A DNA stretch of 64,000 bases from Takifugu bimaculatus (GCA_004026145.2 CP034975.1:6460610-6524609); one strand, 5' to 3'. Numbered from the stretch's first letter, positions 24,960-37,995 are shown. Program-made: numbers and translations. The notes: generated by a model not told the origin, from the letters alone.

Positions 24960-26897
24960 GTGAGTGAGCGAGCGAGCGGGCGCCGCGTGACGAAACCAGG
25001 CGTGACAGAGGGTTCAAAACAAAAACCAGAGCAGCACCAGTTCCACAAAGGGGAACCGCCAATTTTAGAACCTCGCAAGCCAGAATTTGGACATGAATGT
25101 TCAACCTTTCAGTCAAAGTTCCTCCTCACGAAAAATAAAGATGGTGATTTTATCTGTCGTACCGCCAAAATAAGAGCATAACAGATGTGTAGCAAATATA
25201 CTGCATTAGCTTCTACGAGCAGGTTTGTATCCCAGCGACTGTACGATGGACGCGTCCTGAGGACGGCGTGCTCAGATTTGTGAGGTGGTTTTTACTAAAC
25301 GTACCGATGATTTAAAAAAGTCGTAAATTCCTGCTTTTATTCCTGGAAACTCCCAGATGTGGATCCGTGTCGGGACTCGGGGCAACAGTCGCATCCTCCG
25401 ATTGTTGCGGCTGATTAATGAGGCGAGCGAGTGTCTCATCGCTCCGCCGTTTCCGTTGGAAACGCCATTGTCTGACCTAAATGAGGACATCAGGTGTTTC
25501 GGGCCGCTCTTGTTTTTGTGAGGCAAACCTGCGGCGGCTGAGGAGCCGGGGAAGCGTCTGGGTCGGGTTTGTCGGTGATGCCGTGGCCCCCAGAGGTCCA
25601 GAACGCGGTTTAATCTGGATCTGGGGGCCGGTTCTGCTCCGATTCTGGTGAGTTTTCAGGCTCCCAGCTGCAGGCGGCGAGCGAGGACTCTGATAAAGTC
25701 GTCTGCGGCACCAGATCTGGTGATTTAGTGCATGAATATTTATTTGGAAAACCTCCCTGACTGATGTGAGCAGCAGAGGCCGGTGTGGGAGTGCGGGCCC
25801 CCCCGGGCCCCCCTCCTCTTCCTCTTACCTTCTTCTAACCTCCGCTGGCGGAGCTGAAATCACGCCAGACCACGTCTGCTAAAGTGGCTCTGCTCAGAGC
25901 CCACTTCGACATTCTTATCCATTGACTTTTTCCTGTCGTTAAGCCGTAACACGATCCCCCGCCGAGTGCGTGCAGCCCGTCTGACCGCCGCACCAGGAAG
26001 GAGCCTCCCGGCCTTGACCCGGTGCGCGAGCATATATTAGGAAAATGTCCCGCAGGTATTCGCAGCCCCAACGGAGCTCCGTGAAATCTGCAGCGTCCTT
26101 CTGCAGATGCGGAGACGGGACGTTCCTCCCGTCTGATGCTGCTTTGGAATCGAGGCCTCGGCGGATAGGGGGGCGGCGAGGTGTCCGCGGCGGTGGACAA
26201 CGCTGTTAGACTGGGTTTGGAGGTTCTGCTCGCGTCTCTGTGAGCTTCCTTTAGCTCTGCTCATTCTAGAATTTCTGGGGTCGGCTTCAGCGTCGGCCCC
26301 GAGCGGGAATCGGTGGCGGCGAGAGGACGAGGGATCGCCGGATCTCCAGAAGTCCCCCCTCATGGGAAGCATCCCGTTCTCAATGTCTCACGTTCCTGCT
26401 AACATCAAAGCTAATTTTCTTTAATTTTTAATCGGGTTTTTTTTTTTCACGCTTCGTTCGACCACCCGAAGACGTCCAGCTCTGGCGTCCTTCAACACCG
26501 CGCTGTGACGTGCGAAATGAGCGTAAAATGCCTTAAAAACGTGTGTTTTTGAGGTGTTAATTGATAGAAAAATAAGGGATCCACCGTGACTCCTCTGACC
26601 CTCCGAGGATGGATCAGAATCAGAACTTTACAGAACCTTTAATTCCTAATTTGTTGTTTTTGTGGAGGGCCCCCGCAGAGCGCGGCAGCTTTCTCCTCTG
26701 CCAGTTTACGGTCTCTGGCTGTGCTGGATATTTATTGGGGGGGGGAAGGGGGGGTTCTGTTTAGCGAGAAACCAGCCCGTGACCCGCCAGCTGTTCTCAA
26801 CCTGCTGAAGGCCGCTCCGCTCAGGGCGCCGCGTTGGTAATGACACCCAGACAACAATAAGAACCGTTTTTTGGCATCGGCTCACATGTGCAGCGAT

Positions 26898-26939
<42 letters not shown>

Positions 26940-28964
26940 TCTGGCCCGGTCCAGGTGCCTCAGTCACATTCTGGCCTGCTGGTTTCTGCAGACGCCAAAG
27001 AAAACTTCTGACAAATTAGAACCATTTTCTTCTGATGACATCAGCTCCTGGTGCAGCTACCAGAGAACAATTATTCCATCAAAAATGTAAAAAAAAAATA
27101 TATATATTCTGATTTTTTCTTACAAAGGTCCGTTCAGCTGAGCCGCTTCGGTCTGCAGAGTTTGGATCTGACGGTTCTTTAATCTTCGGCTGTAAACTTT
27201 ATTTTTTATTGTTCAGAACTTCCCTGTAAAAGATGATTAGAGCACCTGTGGAAAATGACATTTGGAGCTTTTTGGCCAGAAATTCTGACTTTAATCTAAA
27301 ATGATATTTTTTCCCTCTTGTTTTCCTTTGAATTTTGCTTTTTCTAAATGTTCTTTAAATTTTTTTTAAATAATTTTTTCCACACCTGATTTTAAACACA
27401 TTTAAAACAAAAAAACCTTTCATTCAATAGTTCAGCAGCTCGTTTTTATTCTGCATTTTGGGAATTCGAGCAGAGTAAAAGAGGAAAACGAGGTTGCACC
27501 GTAAACACATGCGAATCCACTTTTACCCGCTTTTGTAGCGTCTCTGCGTCTCTTTGTGCTGGAAAATGACGATAAACGCGAGACGACAGCTCAAACCTGG
27601 AGACTTTTACACTTTTGGGGGATTTTTTTTGCAGCGTCTCTGCTTCGATTTCACTGTTTTCAGAGAGACGTTTCGGCTTTTTCTCCCCCGACAAACCTGC
27701 TGTCATGTTGAGATGAGTTAATGCAAATCACTGGTCTGACGGCTCCAGAGGGAACACACACACACGCACACACACACACACGCACACACACACACACAGA
27801 CCTGGACACATCCGTACCTTTGTTCTTTTGTTAGAAGCTTTAACGATGTTCCGCTGCATTCCAGCCCTAACTCAGTCCCTCTGTGCCTGGTTTGGTGGCC
27901 CCTGCCCGACACGCCTGTACTGAGGCACACACACATACACACACGCACACACACACACATACACACAGGTTACAGGTGGACAGAGCTCGCGCTCAGGTCA
28001 GGGTGGTCTGGCTTTAAACATGCTGGTTTTGGTGTTTACTATATGAGGGGGCCTCCCATTAAAAGGTCTTTGGAGTTGTGGTTTGTTGGTCGGCAAAGCT
28101 GCTTAAGGTGTTTAACCGGCAGAGACGAGCCGGTTGACGCAACAACCGCGGCGCTAATTCGCCGGTTTAACTAAACGCATTTACCAGGAAACGTGTGCAG
28201 AAGCGCGGGCGGTCGGTCCGACCCTGCAGCACTGAAGAGGCTGTTTTTGTCCTCTGCAGATACCCAGGAGTCCAGTTTTAAGGTGGATTCCAGCTGCAAG
28301 GCCCGGAAAGAGCGCACGGCGTTCACCAAAGAGCAGCTGAGAGAGCTGGAGGCCGAGTTCACCCACCACAACTACCTGACCCGGCTCCGCCGCTACGAGA
28401 TCGCCGTCAACCTGGACCTGACCGAGCGGCAGGTAGGCACCGTGTTCATGCGCTGTCCGCCGCCATCAGTCTGAGAAATCACTCAGAGTTTCTGGTTTCA
28501 AGTCTTCTGGCAACGGCGATAACGTTAATAGAAGAGTCGGCTAACGCTTTAATAGCTTAAACATCCCGATTCTTAGGTGCACGAAGGAGGACGGGGTCAT
28601 AAAATCAAAACAATTATTCTTCCAGCAAGGTCATAAAGGGCTCCAAATGTCTTTCCTTCCCTTTCTAATAATAGACTTTGTGGCATTTGAATTATAAGAA
28701 ACCTTCTCTCTTTTTTTTTTTTCCACAATATTTCTCATCGTGCGGTTGGAGCCAAATCTCGTGCAGCTTTAATGAGCGGGCGGCGACTCCAGACTCGGAG
28801 CTGAAATCGGGCAAACATGTGGACGAAAACCTCAGTCGGCCCGTCAGAGCCGCTATTCCAGCTCCGTAATGAGGCCGCAGTGCCACGCTGACCACACATA
28901 CTGCCGTCTGCTCGTGAATCTATCCAGCAGACCTCTGGAACCAGCACACACACACACACACACA

Positions 28965-29021
<57 letters not shown>

Positions 29022-30801
29022 TCAGAGCCAGCCGTTACGTCCTCCCTTTTCCAGCTCTTTCTACATGCTTTGGCGCTTCTGTCGTCCTTTCAATCAGTCA
29101 GGACGAGACGCCGAGGCTCCTGCGCGAGGGCCCAGAATCCTTTGAGGTCACCCAAGACTTCCTCAACCTGAGCTTTCCGAGCTGAAATGGAGCCTCGAGC
29201 TGCAGAACTCATCTCAAAAACCCGTCTGACTGTCGAAAAGGCAGTGAAATATGAGCGTTGGGGGCTTTGCGATGTTGCGTAATGCAGCAGATGTTAATGG
29301 GTCGTATCGGGAAACTGAAAAAGACCCAAACCGACAAATCTTTCACCACGCTAACAATGAATTAACGCGTCGAATTCCTCATATTCCTCTGTGAGACTGT
29401 TGTGAAACCGTTCTGAATGGCCCGGAACTGGGAAAAATTCTGCTTTCTGTAGTGTTGAATGTTAGTAACCTCTGTATCACTACGCTGCTGAAAATAGTCA
29501 CTTTTTGTTCAATTTCTTTTTTTATTTGTACTTTTTGGTTTGAGAATCATAAAAATTAGCTTCTTATCGTCACAATTCTTCTAAAGTTTAGAACTCTGAA
29601 AGATTTGCTCAATATTAAGGCTCATGAACCTCAAAATTACACAGAATTTATAAATAACAAGTGCCGTGATTTTTGCTTTTTTGCGTATTTTTTAGGTACA
29701 TTTTAAAAATATTGACTTTATTTGCTGACACCTGATGGCGGCAACCTCCGATGGAACCTCTGCGATGGTTGTAAGCGGAGCCTTAAACAGAGAGAACGCT
29801 TAAAGCGCAATATTGATGAGTGCACGGCTCAGCGAGCAGCAGACATCCCGATGGACGACTCTTGACCCCCCCCTTCCCGGCGGGCTTTTAAAACCAGAAC
29901 CTCGCGATCACCGCTGACGCCAGTTTCTACGGCTACAGACATGTTTGTGGGGGATTATTTGTCGGTGTTTCCGTTTCTGTGTTGTAAATTCCGCTATAGA
30001 TTTTGGAACTACAGTGAGGCCACAGCGATTGTGTTCCGGAATCGGGTTTTTTTGAGGAGCTTTCTGGCCTCGCTGGGGTGATTTCTTGTTTAGATCCAGT
30101 TCAAACTGGCTTTAATCACAAGGCTGCCGGTTATTTGTGTAATCCCGTCATTATTCCCACATCTCTTGACAAAATCAGGCGCGGCTCAACCAAAGCGGCC
30201 TTTTTTTTTGCGCAGTGCGCGATACGGTAATAGCCCACAGGTGGCGTTTGCCACCATCGCTGTGTTTACACAGACAAAAGCCTGATTGCTTCGTGTAAAC
30301 GCTGTTTGGGAGAATCAGAAGCGACGCAGCTCATTTGGGAAGGAGCTCCATTCCAGGCGGGCGGTTGTTTACGCCATCCACTGTTGGTCCTAGCGTGACT
30401 TCGTGTTTGGGTTAAATTATCCTGACCGCTGGTGTCGGTCCGACATTAGCGTGATGGATTTTGTTACTGTCAGAATTAACAGCTGCTTGGGTTGGTCAGA
30501 GGGTTGGGATGGAATGGGGGGGTGGAGGGGCTTTCCAGGCAGGAAGTCAACCATCAGGGTTTGTGCAGAACACAGGCGGAGGGATATCTGCTGTAAGACT
30601 GTTGTGAAATGTCCTCACGTACGCTGATGACTCTGCATTATTCCTGATAAACAGAAGTGACTTCCTGTGTGTGGACAGGTGAAAGTCTGGTTCCAGAACC
30701 GGAGGATGAAGTGGAAGAGAGTGAAGGGGGGCCAGTCGTCTTCACCCAACGACCTGGAGAACGACGACATCGACTCGGCGGCCTCGCCCAGCTCCGAGTG
30801 A
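24494..30801 (+). CDS. meox1: Meox1 homeodomain transcription factor (complete, 3 coding exons)
   Basis: Joined exons 24494-24959, 28260-28432 and 30679-30801 give 253 aa; human MEOX1 is 254. The family acts in the nucleus as a DNA-binding regulator of somite, sclerotome and muscle-precursor development. The N-terminus has the MEOX signature (SSCMRS, then WGCMR and FSLHQKPEF), followed by a linker with a basic [12 protein letters not shown] stretch near residues 144-153. The homeodomain spans residues 170-229 with Arg5 (R174), Val47 (V216), Gln50 (Q219) and Asn51 (N220), and the WFQNRR helix 3. The C-terminus SAASPSSE is typical of MEOX1. No poly-histidine tract is seen, which argues against meox2, and etv4 downstream agrees. 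The start is the ATG at 24494 in a perfect GCCGCCATGG context; the frame stays open upstream to a GTG at 24413 without another ATG. Introns are 3300 and 2246 bp. Confidence 0.97.
26900..26936. repeat. (CA)n microsatellite, meox1 intron 1
   Basis: Uninterrupted AC dinucleotide run of 37 bases. Confidence 0.98.
27754..27798. repeat. (CA)n microsatellite, meox1 intron 1
   Basis: AC run of about 45 bases with two CG interruptions. Confidence 0.98.
27926..27967. repeat. (CA)n microsatellite, meox1 intron 1
   Basis: AC run with TA and CG interruptions, about 130 bp after the previous array. Confidence 0.98.
28260..28432 (+). CDS. meox1: meox1 coding exon 2 (homeodomain helices 1-2)
   Basis: The exon is 173 bp, flanked by the acceptor tttttgtcctctgcag and the donor CAG|GTAGGC. 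It completes codon 156 as Asp and ends exactly after homeodomain residue 44 (Q213). This is the common homeobox intron position between residues 44 and 45. It encodes [13 protein letters not shown] and the rest of helices 1 and 2. If intron 2 were retained the frame would run 13 more codons to a TGA at 28472, losing helix 3 and DNA binding. Confidence 0.97.
28433..30678 (+). other. meox1: meox1 intron 2
   Basis: Intron of 2246 bp splitting the homeodomain. A long CA repeat occupies 28945-29021. The part from 29440 to 29720 is AT-rich. No other gene was seen on either strand. Confidence 0.85.
28945..29021. repeat. (CA)n microsatellite, meox1 intron 2
   Basis: Longest CA array in the gene, about 77 bases, with single CT and TA interruptions. 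Confidence 0.98.
30679..30801 (+). CDS. meox1: meox1 coding exon 3 (recognition helix and C-terminus)
   Basis: The acceptor is gtgtgtggacag|GTG. The exon starts in phase 0 with [14 protein letters not shown], the recognition helix, and continues to an acidic tail (DLENDDID) and SAASPSSE before TGA at 30799-30801. It adds 40 residues. The tail is of family length, so the gene looks intact. Confidence 0.97.
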
Positions 30802-31232
30802 ACCCACGTGCTCTTCGTGACGGAGGGAAGACGATAGAATCCTCCTGACGTGGAAAGACTGGAGTGAAGCGGACGGCTTCTCTGGAACGCAGCAGCTTTT
30901 TAACTCTGGTGGAATACGTCAGTGAGATCACCTTTGCTGTTGTAAATAGTCGATTTGATGTTGATCCACTATCCGTAGATAAACTCTGACCATCTTTGAC
31001 AGCTTAGAGATGAAGGTCGTCGGTCATTTTACATCCGCGATCGACGACCTCCCGGGAAAACAGACTGCACGACAGTGTTGCCCCATAAGTGCCTCCAATT
31101 CTGATGGTTTTTGACTTATTTTTTCATTTTTTTTTACTGTCCTTTTTATACATGTTGAATCGTGTTGCTGAAACACGGATGTTGCCTTTTTCCCCCCTGC
31201 AATTAAAATAAATCATCTACTGCAACAATAGG
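30802..31232 (+). other. meox1: meox1 3' UTR (inferred)
   Basis: About 430 bp run from the stop codon to the first canonical poly(A) hexamer, AATAAA at 31207-31212, inside AATTAAAATAAATC. T-rich sequence follows from about 31240, a plausible downstream element. The exact cleavage site cannot be read and is placed about 20 bases after the signal. Confidence 0.6.
31207..31212 (+). terminator. meox1 poly(A) signal AATAAA
   Basis: This canonical hexamer lies 406 bp after the stop codon of meox1. It is followed about 30 bp later by a T-rich stretch (cttttctttctgctgtg) that could serve as the downstream element. Confidence 0.65.
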
Positions 31233-31526
31233 AAAACTCTCACTTTTCTTTCTGCTGTGAATCTTTCGTCGGACAACATCTGCAGTTTTGGTCTCTTTTA
31301 TTCTCCTACTTTTATTGCAAAAACAAACCCCTGGAACGGAGCAAAGACTGGCAACAGCTGACCAGACTAAACTTCCAGCAATTCTGGATTTTGTGGCATA
31401 TTTGAGTTTATTCTGCCATGTTTTGCTTTGCTCTGAAGGCAAGAACGACCCTGCGGCGATTAAATGTTACAATATCAACATTTACAGGTAGTAAAAACAG
31501 TGTTAAAAGCTTTTTAAAAGAAAATA

Positions 31527-31538
31527 CCCCCCCCCCCC

Positions 31539-31571
<33 letters not shown>

Positions 31572-31590
31572 CCACACGCACACACACACC
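31527..31590. repeat. Poly(C) followed by (CA)n
   Basis: Thirteen C bases run directly into an imperfect CA array about 300 bp after the meox1 poly(A) signal. Confidence 0.97.
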
Positions 31591-32191
31591 TTGTTTAATT
31601 AGATTTAACCTCCATGAAGTTTGGAGTTAAAGTGAGAAAAAACTGTTATAATCTGTGATATCAGGATGTTGCAAAAAGTAAAAAAAAAAAAAAAGGTAAT
31701 GTGCAACTAATGGTGAGCAAGACTCCGTGCACGATGGGTGACAGGTCGATCCAGGTCAAGGGGCCAATGGGGAAGGGGGGGGGTTGTTCTGTGACAGGAG
31801 GACGAACCCGTGTCCACCACAGGTCCAGCCTGGCTGCACTCACCAACCTTTTCAGTGGCTCTTGGTGGGACGCACCAGTCCAACAAAGTCCACAACTCTG
31901 AGAATCAAACCTGGCCACTTCAATCAGAACCAAACACCAAACCGTGAAGGCCCTAGCAACGGAGGGCTCCCGCCGGCCCGGGGCCCTCCAGCGACGGAGC
32001 GGGCTTCACACCAAAATCCCTTCCGATTGCGGCGTGATTATCGTCATTCCGATCTGGCGTGGAGGTCGGAATCCCCCGAGATCACCGCGGAATCGTCTCC
32101 TATTAACGCCCGCCTAGATCCAGCTGCAATCCTTCATGATGTTTTCATAATGGTAAGTGGTCTCCTTCAGACTGGAGATGATCCCACTGCT

Positions 32192-32192
<1 letters not shown>

Positions 32193-32235
<43 letters not shown>
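32193..32235. repeat. (GT)n microsatellite
   Basis: Uninterrupted GT run of about 43 bases. Confidence 0.98.
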
Positions 32236-32239
<4 letters not shown>

Positions 32240-33049
32240 GAACTTACAACAATGCTGTGCTTATTATCTATTGTCAGCGGTAGTCATGGTAGTTTTTACA
32301 CGTAAACAGTCTGTATGTGTAAATCACCCTGCAAAAATATATATGGGCAGCCGTGTTTGTCCTCCACGTGCGTCCACGTGCACGTAGCTCTGTGCACGCT
32401 CGCTGTCATTCACAAAGGGCCATTAACCTGACAAGGTGGAGCCAGGCTCCAGAAAAGCTCAACTATTTGGCCCCCACACGCTATTTTCAACGGAAGCATC
32501 TGGATGGGGCCAATTTGATCTCAACCTGAGTGGAACCCAGACAAACCCACGCACGCGGCCCCCAGCACCAGAGGGGGGGGGGGGGGGGTCAGCTCGCTGG
32601 CTGACCACTTGTGTATGATGGAAAAGGGAAATAATAGGTGGGTATGGGTGAAAAGACGGCTTCTCAAGTGCAGGATGTTGTTGTAGCAGGTAGCCAGTCA
32701 TCCAATTTCCTGCTTCCCAAAGAAAACAAGAGCCTGAGCACAGGAGCCCCCCCACACTCACAATGGTGGGCCTATGCTCAGACTCCGGCCAACCAAACAA
32801 AGCCTGCAGAGGTTACTGCCCTCTCTGCTGGTCTTTGGGGACAAGGAGGGAGGGTGGGACGCTCACCCCCCCTTCCACACACACTCGCTCAGGGTTGAGG
32901 TCATGTGTTACTGTACATCTGACCCCTCTGGGCTCCTGCCACAGCTGCTGGGGGTGGAATAAATTGACCCCCCCTCTATTAGAGTCTATTTTTGTATTAG
33001 TGCTAATGGCAGTCAAAATAAACTAGGTCCAGTTGTAATGATAGCATTT

Positions 33050-33370
33050 ATAACAGCCGTGTAAACGGACGGAGCCGGAATGTTGTTCCTCCACCACAGA
33101 GGCTCTTTTTGGAGGTGCTCAAATTAATGGATTAGATTTAATTGGCGGCGTTGTGATTGTGGGCCGTAGAACCGCGCCAGAGGGCCCGCAGGTTCTGTTT
33201 CACTTCACCCGGCCAGCACTTCTGGACAGCATGTTCTGTTTTTATAATTGATTTGGGACAACTTGTGGGAGAAGCACCGACAATATGAGACGGAGGCAGC
33301 CGCCGAAATTAAAGATGGCCGCCGTCCCAGCGCCGTTTCCTAAGCGGTGATTATAAAAGCAGATCTGGCT
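33050..33370. promoter_or_regulatory. Possible enhancer with homeodomain and YY1-like sites
   Basis: ATTAATGGATTAGATTTAATTGG near 33124 packs several TAAT cores, and AAGATGGCCGCCG at 33312-33324 resembles the YY1 consensus. It lies 2 kb downstream of the meox1 poly(A) signal. Tentative. Confidence 0.25.
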
Positions 33371-35639
33371 GCAGGAAACATTCTTCAAATAACTCCTCTT
33401 CTTTGACTACGAGCGTCTCCGTGGGCAAAGAGCAATAACAAAACACTCGTCAGACTTTCAAAGCGGTCGGTGACCTCACCCGCCTCCCAAAACGACCTTT
33501 TCCACCTCGGCGTTTGCCACCAAAAGCACAAATTAGACAGCCGATCCCGCCGAGGGCTCGTTTCAAAAGGCTCTATTTTAAAATGTCGCATGCTGGACGA
33601 TCGAGGCTGCGCGAGCGGCCGCAGGACAGCGTCTCCGTTTTAACGCTGTGAATCACCGCTGGACAGGATGGTGTTTGGGCCGTCAACTACATGGTGGTTG
33701 CTGTGGTTACGTGTCCTCCCGTGGGCGTGTGATTGTCCTTGATCTCTTACTCGCTCTGTTTATACTAAATCGGGTTTGAGTGCAGAAGAAGAATTCCTGC
33801 AGTCTTTAGATTATTAAAAACTCCCTCAGGATTAAATGTTTACGTTTCCTGATTCATTACTTTCTACTTCCTGCAATTTGCTGGTTCTACTTTGGTATAT
33901 TTGATAAACGACGGTAACACGGAATCGCGCCTGATGCGGAACCTTTTGGGCTCCTTCTTGGCTGGTTTTTATTTTTTCCACCCAAGTTTCATTAAAATCA
34001 TTTTGCAGCAGAAACATATCGAATTACTTCCTGTGAATTAATTGCTGCGTTTTTTTGTTTTTTTAAAAAAAAAGAGAAGAAGAAGAAAAACCCGGTTTGT
34101 TTAAAGTGTGGCGAGAAATGGAAGCGCTAGAACGCTGAGAGGAAATCATAAAGGCTGATTTACTTCATCCCCATCTGTCACCGATGACTTTTTCACCGCA
34201 GAACATTTATTTTGAAAAGCCGGTACTTTCCTCCAGCAGCTCTTGGCGGGAAAAGATCTTGATGGATCACCGGAGGTGTGAAGGTCGGCAACAAGAAGCA
34301 ACCGTAGAAATGGAGCAGCACCCCGCTTCTGCCGGGCCCCATCTGCACATTGTTACCACGTCCTGAGATGGCAGCCAGTCGCTCACATCAAAGAGTTTCC
34401 CTACAAGCATTGACGCATGCTAACTCCGCGAGATAACGCTATAATGGGAGGGGGTTGACCATCCAGTCTTTGCACTCAGACCCAAATAGTTGGCGTTCCC
34501 TCCATGAAATGGAGACTAATAAAGTCCGAACGAAGCTAAAGCTAAAGTTTACTCCGGCTAACCTCAGGCTAAGCCTGCTGCGGAGGTTTAGCATCGCAGC
34601 ATCGACACCAGACGTTTTCAGGGTCCTTTGAGGCAAAGAGCCAAACTGAAATCCACGTCTGTTTCCAAGGAGACGATGATTATGGTCTCCTGGCAGCCTT
34701 GGGAACGGCGTGCAGAGAGCTCTTTAGACTGTCCAGCGACTGTCCTCTTAAATCTGCTGGTCAGAAGAACATTTATCTCATCTCCTCGATGGCTGCGGGA
34801 GATCTGAGTCTTCTGGTTACTGTCAAACACCCAGGAGGAGGCGAAGGGAACAGGGCCGCGCTCCCCTCTTCCCGCCCCGCCGTCCTCGCCATCCATCATC
34901 CGCTAACACGCCAACCACGTCTTCGGGACGCGGGCGCACGTTTTCCCTTTCATCTTCTTTGTTGTTTTAGGCCACCTGCAAATGCGTTTCTCTCCCTCTC
35001 GTCCTCCCGACTCGCGCGTCCGTCGGTTCGGGGCCTCTCACATGTGCGCGACAGCAACGGCCAGAACAACACGGAAAGGAGGAGGAAATATGCGATGGCT
35101 TCCGCACATCCTCCCCAGACGGCCATTGTGTGGGAAGAGGCGCACAGGCGCTGCGTGTCACGGCAGGGTGAGCGTGTTTGGATGTGTGTGATCTGTCCGT
35201 GTACCTGCGGCTGAGTCTGGGGAGCCAAGCTTCCAGTGGGAGTCGGGTCTGGACGCCGGTGCGGCCCGCCTCCGCTCGTCCCTCCCCCACTCGGCTGATT
35301 TGTGGCTCCTGCAGGAGTTATAAATCTTCAATTTCCATTGCGCAATCAGTCAGGACAGGCCAAAGTTGAGGGGCTGCGCAGCGTTAAAGGATCTGGGACG
35401 GCACAGTGGTGGATTCAGGAGAGGCACCTGGACCCTCGGGCCCCGGGACCCTCTGGGCGCCTCTGGTTGGGGCTTCTCACCTGCTGTGTCCTGCCTGATG
35501 TGGAGCCAGGAAGTCCAGTGGCATCTCGCTACTCAATCACAGGGAAGGTCGGGGGACTTTGCTGAAGTGAAATGCATTGTGGGATACCTCGCTGGCCCAG
35601 GTCGGACACCGTTGGATACTTGATTAAAATGGGCCTGCG

Positions 35640-35674
35640 CAAATCTCAACGCAAATCTCAAATCTCAACGCAAA
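35640..35674. repeat. Short direct repeat CAAATCTCAACG
   Basis: Two copies of CAAATCTCAACG separated by a partial CAAATCT copy. Confidence 0.85.
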
Positions 35675-37845
35675 CTGGTCAAAGTTCTCGATGGAACGCG
35701 AAGGCTGACGGCGCCGGTGTGACCACGCCTCCCCACGTCTTCATCAGTTAACCCAAACAGCCCCCGCGCGGGCTGCAGGGGTCAGCGCGGGGCGATACGA
35801 GGGTCATCCATCAACGACAAAAACGTGCTGGGCTCAGGCAGCTGTCCCAAAGGTGCCGCGGCTACCGGAGCTAGCACAACAAAGACATCCATGTTTCTGA
35901 TGTGGCACCTGGTGCCAAGTTTAGGAGGAGAATTGAAAGCTAAAACTGTTAAAAATGCTAGCTGCACTTTTGTCGTAATATTGTCAGCTCGGATCAAAGC
36001 ACCGTCCCGGGATTTTAAAAGTTTCTCTTTGATGTTTGCTAGCATGCAGGGTTCGGATAGCAGGCTAAACCGTTCCAAACATTCCTCACGTTTAATTTTT
36101 TCTGCTTAATTTAAGAGAAACAGAAGCAGCGACCGAGGAGGATTCTGCTTGTGCTGAAGCGTGAAGACGTCAGAGTTTAACGGTCGCCGGCTGATCAATA
36201 AACCGACCATCAGCTGCACGTTTACTGCCCTCAGAACATTCCAAGGATTTGGGTTTCCATACAAAAGCCTCAGCAGGATGGCACAGACCCGGGAGTACAG
36301 GTGTTGCCATAAAAACCGGGACCGAGATCCAACAACCAGCAGCCTGGACGAGGAGGCCGGGAGGTCTGTCAAAGGTTGCTGCTTCACATGACCATAACCA
36401 GCGGTTCCTGAACTTCCTGAACGAAGAAGCCCGGTTTGATCCAGGCTGGATTGGGGGTGGTGATGGTGGGGGCGGGTTACTGTTAAATTTCAGAATTAAG
36501 TTTCCAGTTTTCACTGTTTGATATCAGGGTCAGATGGTTGAGCGCGATTCCATCTGCTGGTGGAACCGTCCAAGATGCCCCCCCTCCCCCCTCCAACCCC
36601 CCCCCCCCCACACACCTCCTGCTCCCGGCGTTGCAATTCACCGTGAATAAACACTCGAGTCAGCTCCCAATTTGCTGGTTCACGTGACAAGTGTGACGCG
36701 CGCAGATGTTCGTCAGGATCAGACGATGCAGAAGCTCTTTTATTTATTTTTTGTAAAACTTTGCCAGGAGGAAGTCGCTAATCGGACCAGGCACTTTATT
36801 TTGATCCATTCAAGTTTTTGGGGAAGAGGGCGCAGCTATAGGTCGCTAAGCTAACAATCCAGAGGGCTTTTGAACCGGCTATGCTAATGAAAGTTTGGGA
36901 ACATCTGGCGGCATTAGCGGCCGCACGTTACAGCTGAATTTCTTTCTCAAGCGGTGTGAAGTTCCGCCGGTCCAACGGTGCCCGAGAAGCCTGAGAAAAG
37001 TCCAGAGCGCAGGACTTCAGCCGGGCCTGCAGACGATTCCAGCACACGCAGATGGAGCCGCTGCGTTTGAAAATACACAGACTCGTGACTTCCCCGGGTT
37101 TTTTTTAATGATCTGCGGGGCCACTTTGAGCCAAGAGTGTGACTGCGTTCACCTGTGCCAGCGCACACAGCCTGGCCCGGGTCCAAACCAGCGTTGAGCA
37201 GAAGCAGAGGTGGGCTCGGGCCTCCTCCCCACGTCCGTCCGTCCCGTCCTGCTCCTCTCTCCGCCCACACTCCAGCTCCCATCAGCCCCCCGACCGCTGC
37301 CGGAGGAGACAATGCGATTGTCCACCTTGTGCGCGTGGAGATGTGTGTAGGTGTGTTTGCTGGCATGGCGGCCGTGCACGTGTGTGCGTTGGAGCCTGGT
37401 GTTTGTTATTCCCTCTGCAGCCACGCTGTCTTTCATCAGGGCCCCGTCCTGCAGCCCACAGACTCTCGGTGTTGGGTTTCACAGTCTGGAGACCCCGTCT
37501 GCTGCAGCACGTGGGTGGATGATTTCTAACACATGGGAACCTTGGGATCCCACGCAACGCTGGAACAATAGAGGACCTGTCAGTATCGGGGCACGGAACA
37601 GGACGAGACGGCAGGCGGTGATGATGTCAGAATCCTTCACACCCACCCACGCTCCCTCCGCCCTTCTCATGCACCAAAACACCAAGAGTGGAAAAAAGAA
37701 AATCTTATTTTCTTATTGCGCTGCAGCAATAAATCTCCCCAAACGACGTCCCGCACGTATACATTAGCGAGCAATTACACAGAGGAGGACCTGCTAGCCT
37801 CATCGCTCGTGCCGTTTTTGTACTTACGCGTTATTAAAAGCTTAT

Positions 37846-37995
37846 TTTAGCCGCTTTACTGCTGCGGTCGCCACAGGACGGATGAGCACCAATTTGGCAG
37901 AGTCCCGGCCGGTGACGCTGGTGCCGCAGCAGTAAAGTGGCCTCACAGCGAGAAGGTCCCCGGTTCACGATTCCCAGCGCCTTTGTGGGTTTCCT
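37846..37995 (+). mobile_element. Degraded teleost SINE-like repeat (tentative)
   Basis: The segment has CTGCGGTCGCCACAG, then AATTTGGCAGAGTCCCGGCC, then TGGCCTCACAGCGAGAAGG and CCCCGGTTCACGATTCCC. These phrases recall two interspersed repeat consensuses common in fish genomes. The last resembles a tRNA B box (GGTTCGATTCC). It is diverged and no target-site duplication was identified. Family assignment is from memory. Confidence 0.4.

Larger units (their letters stand above)
24960..28259 (+). other. meox1: meox1 intron 1
   Basis: Intron of 3300 bp with GT donor and AG acceptor. It holds three CA/CG-containing microsatellites (26900-26936, 27754-27798, 27926-27967) and an A/T-rich stretch near 27080-27430. 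The first part (25500-26380) is GC-rich. No coding exon or RNA gene was recognised in it. Confidence 0.85.

Noticed and set aside
24398..25078. 226-codon minus-strand open frame over meox1 exon 1
   Set aside because: It is antisense to a well-supported exon, GC-rich, crosses the exon-intron boundary and resembles no known protein.
31760..31940. tRNA-derived SINE on the minus strand, suggested by GGGTTCGTCC and an adjacent poly(A)
   Set aside because: The B-box match is imperfect, no A box was found, and the poly(A)/poly(T) run is at the wrong end for a convincing insertion.
33173..33186. Further CTCF-like site GCGCCAGAGGGC
   Set aside because: It has two mismatches in the core and another after it, so it was left out of the convergent-site argument.
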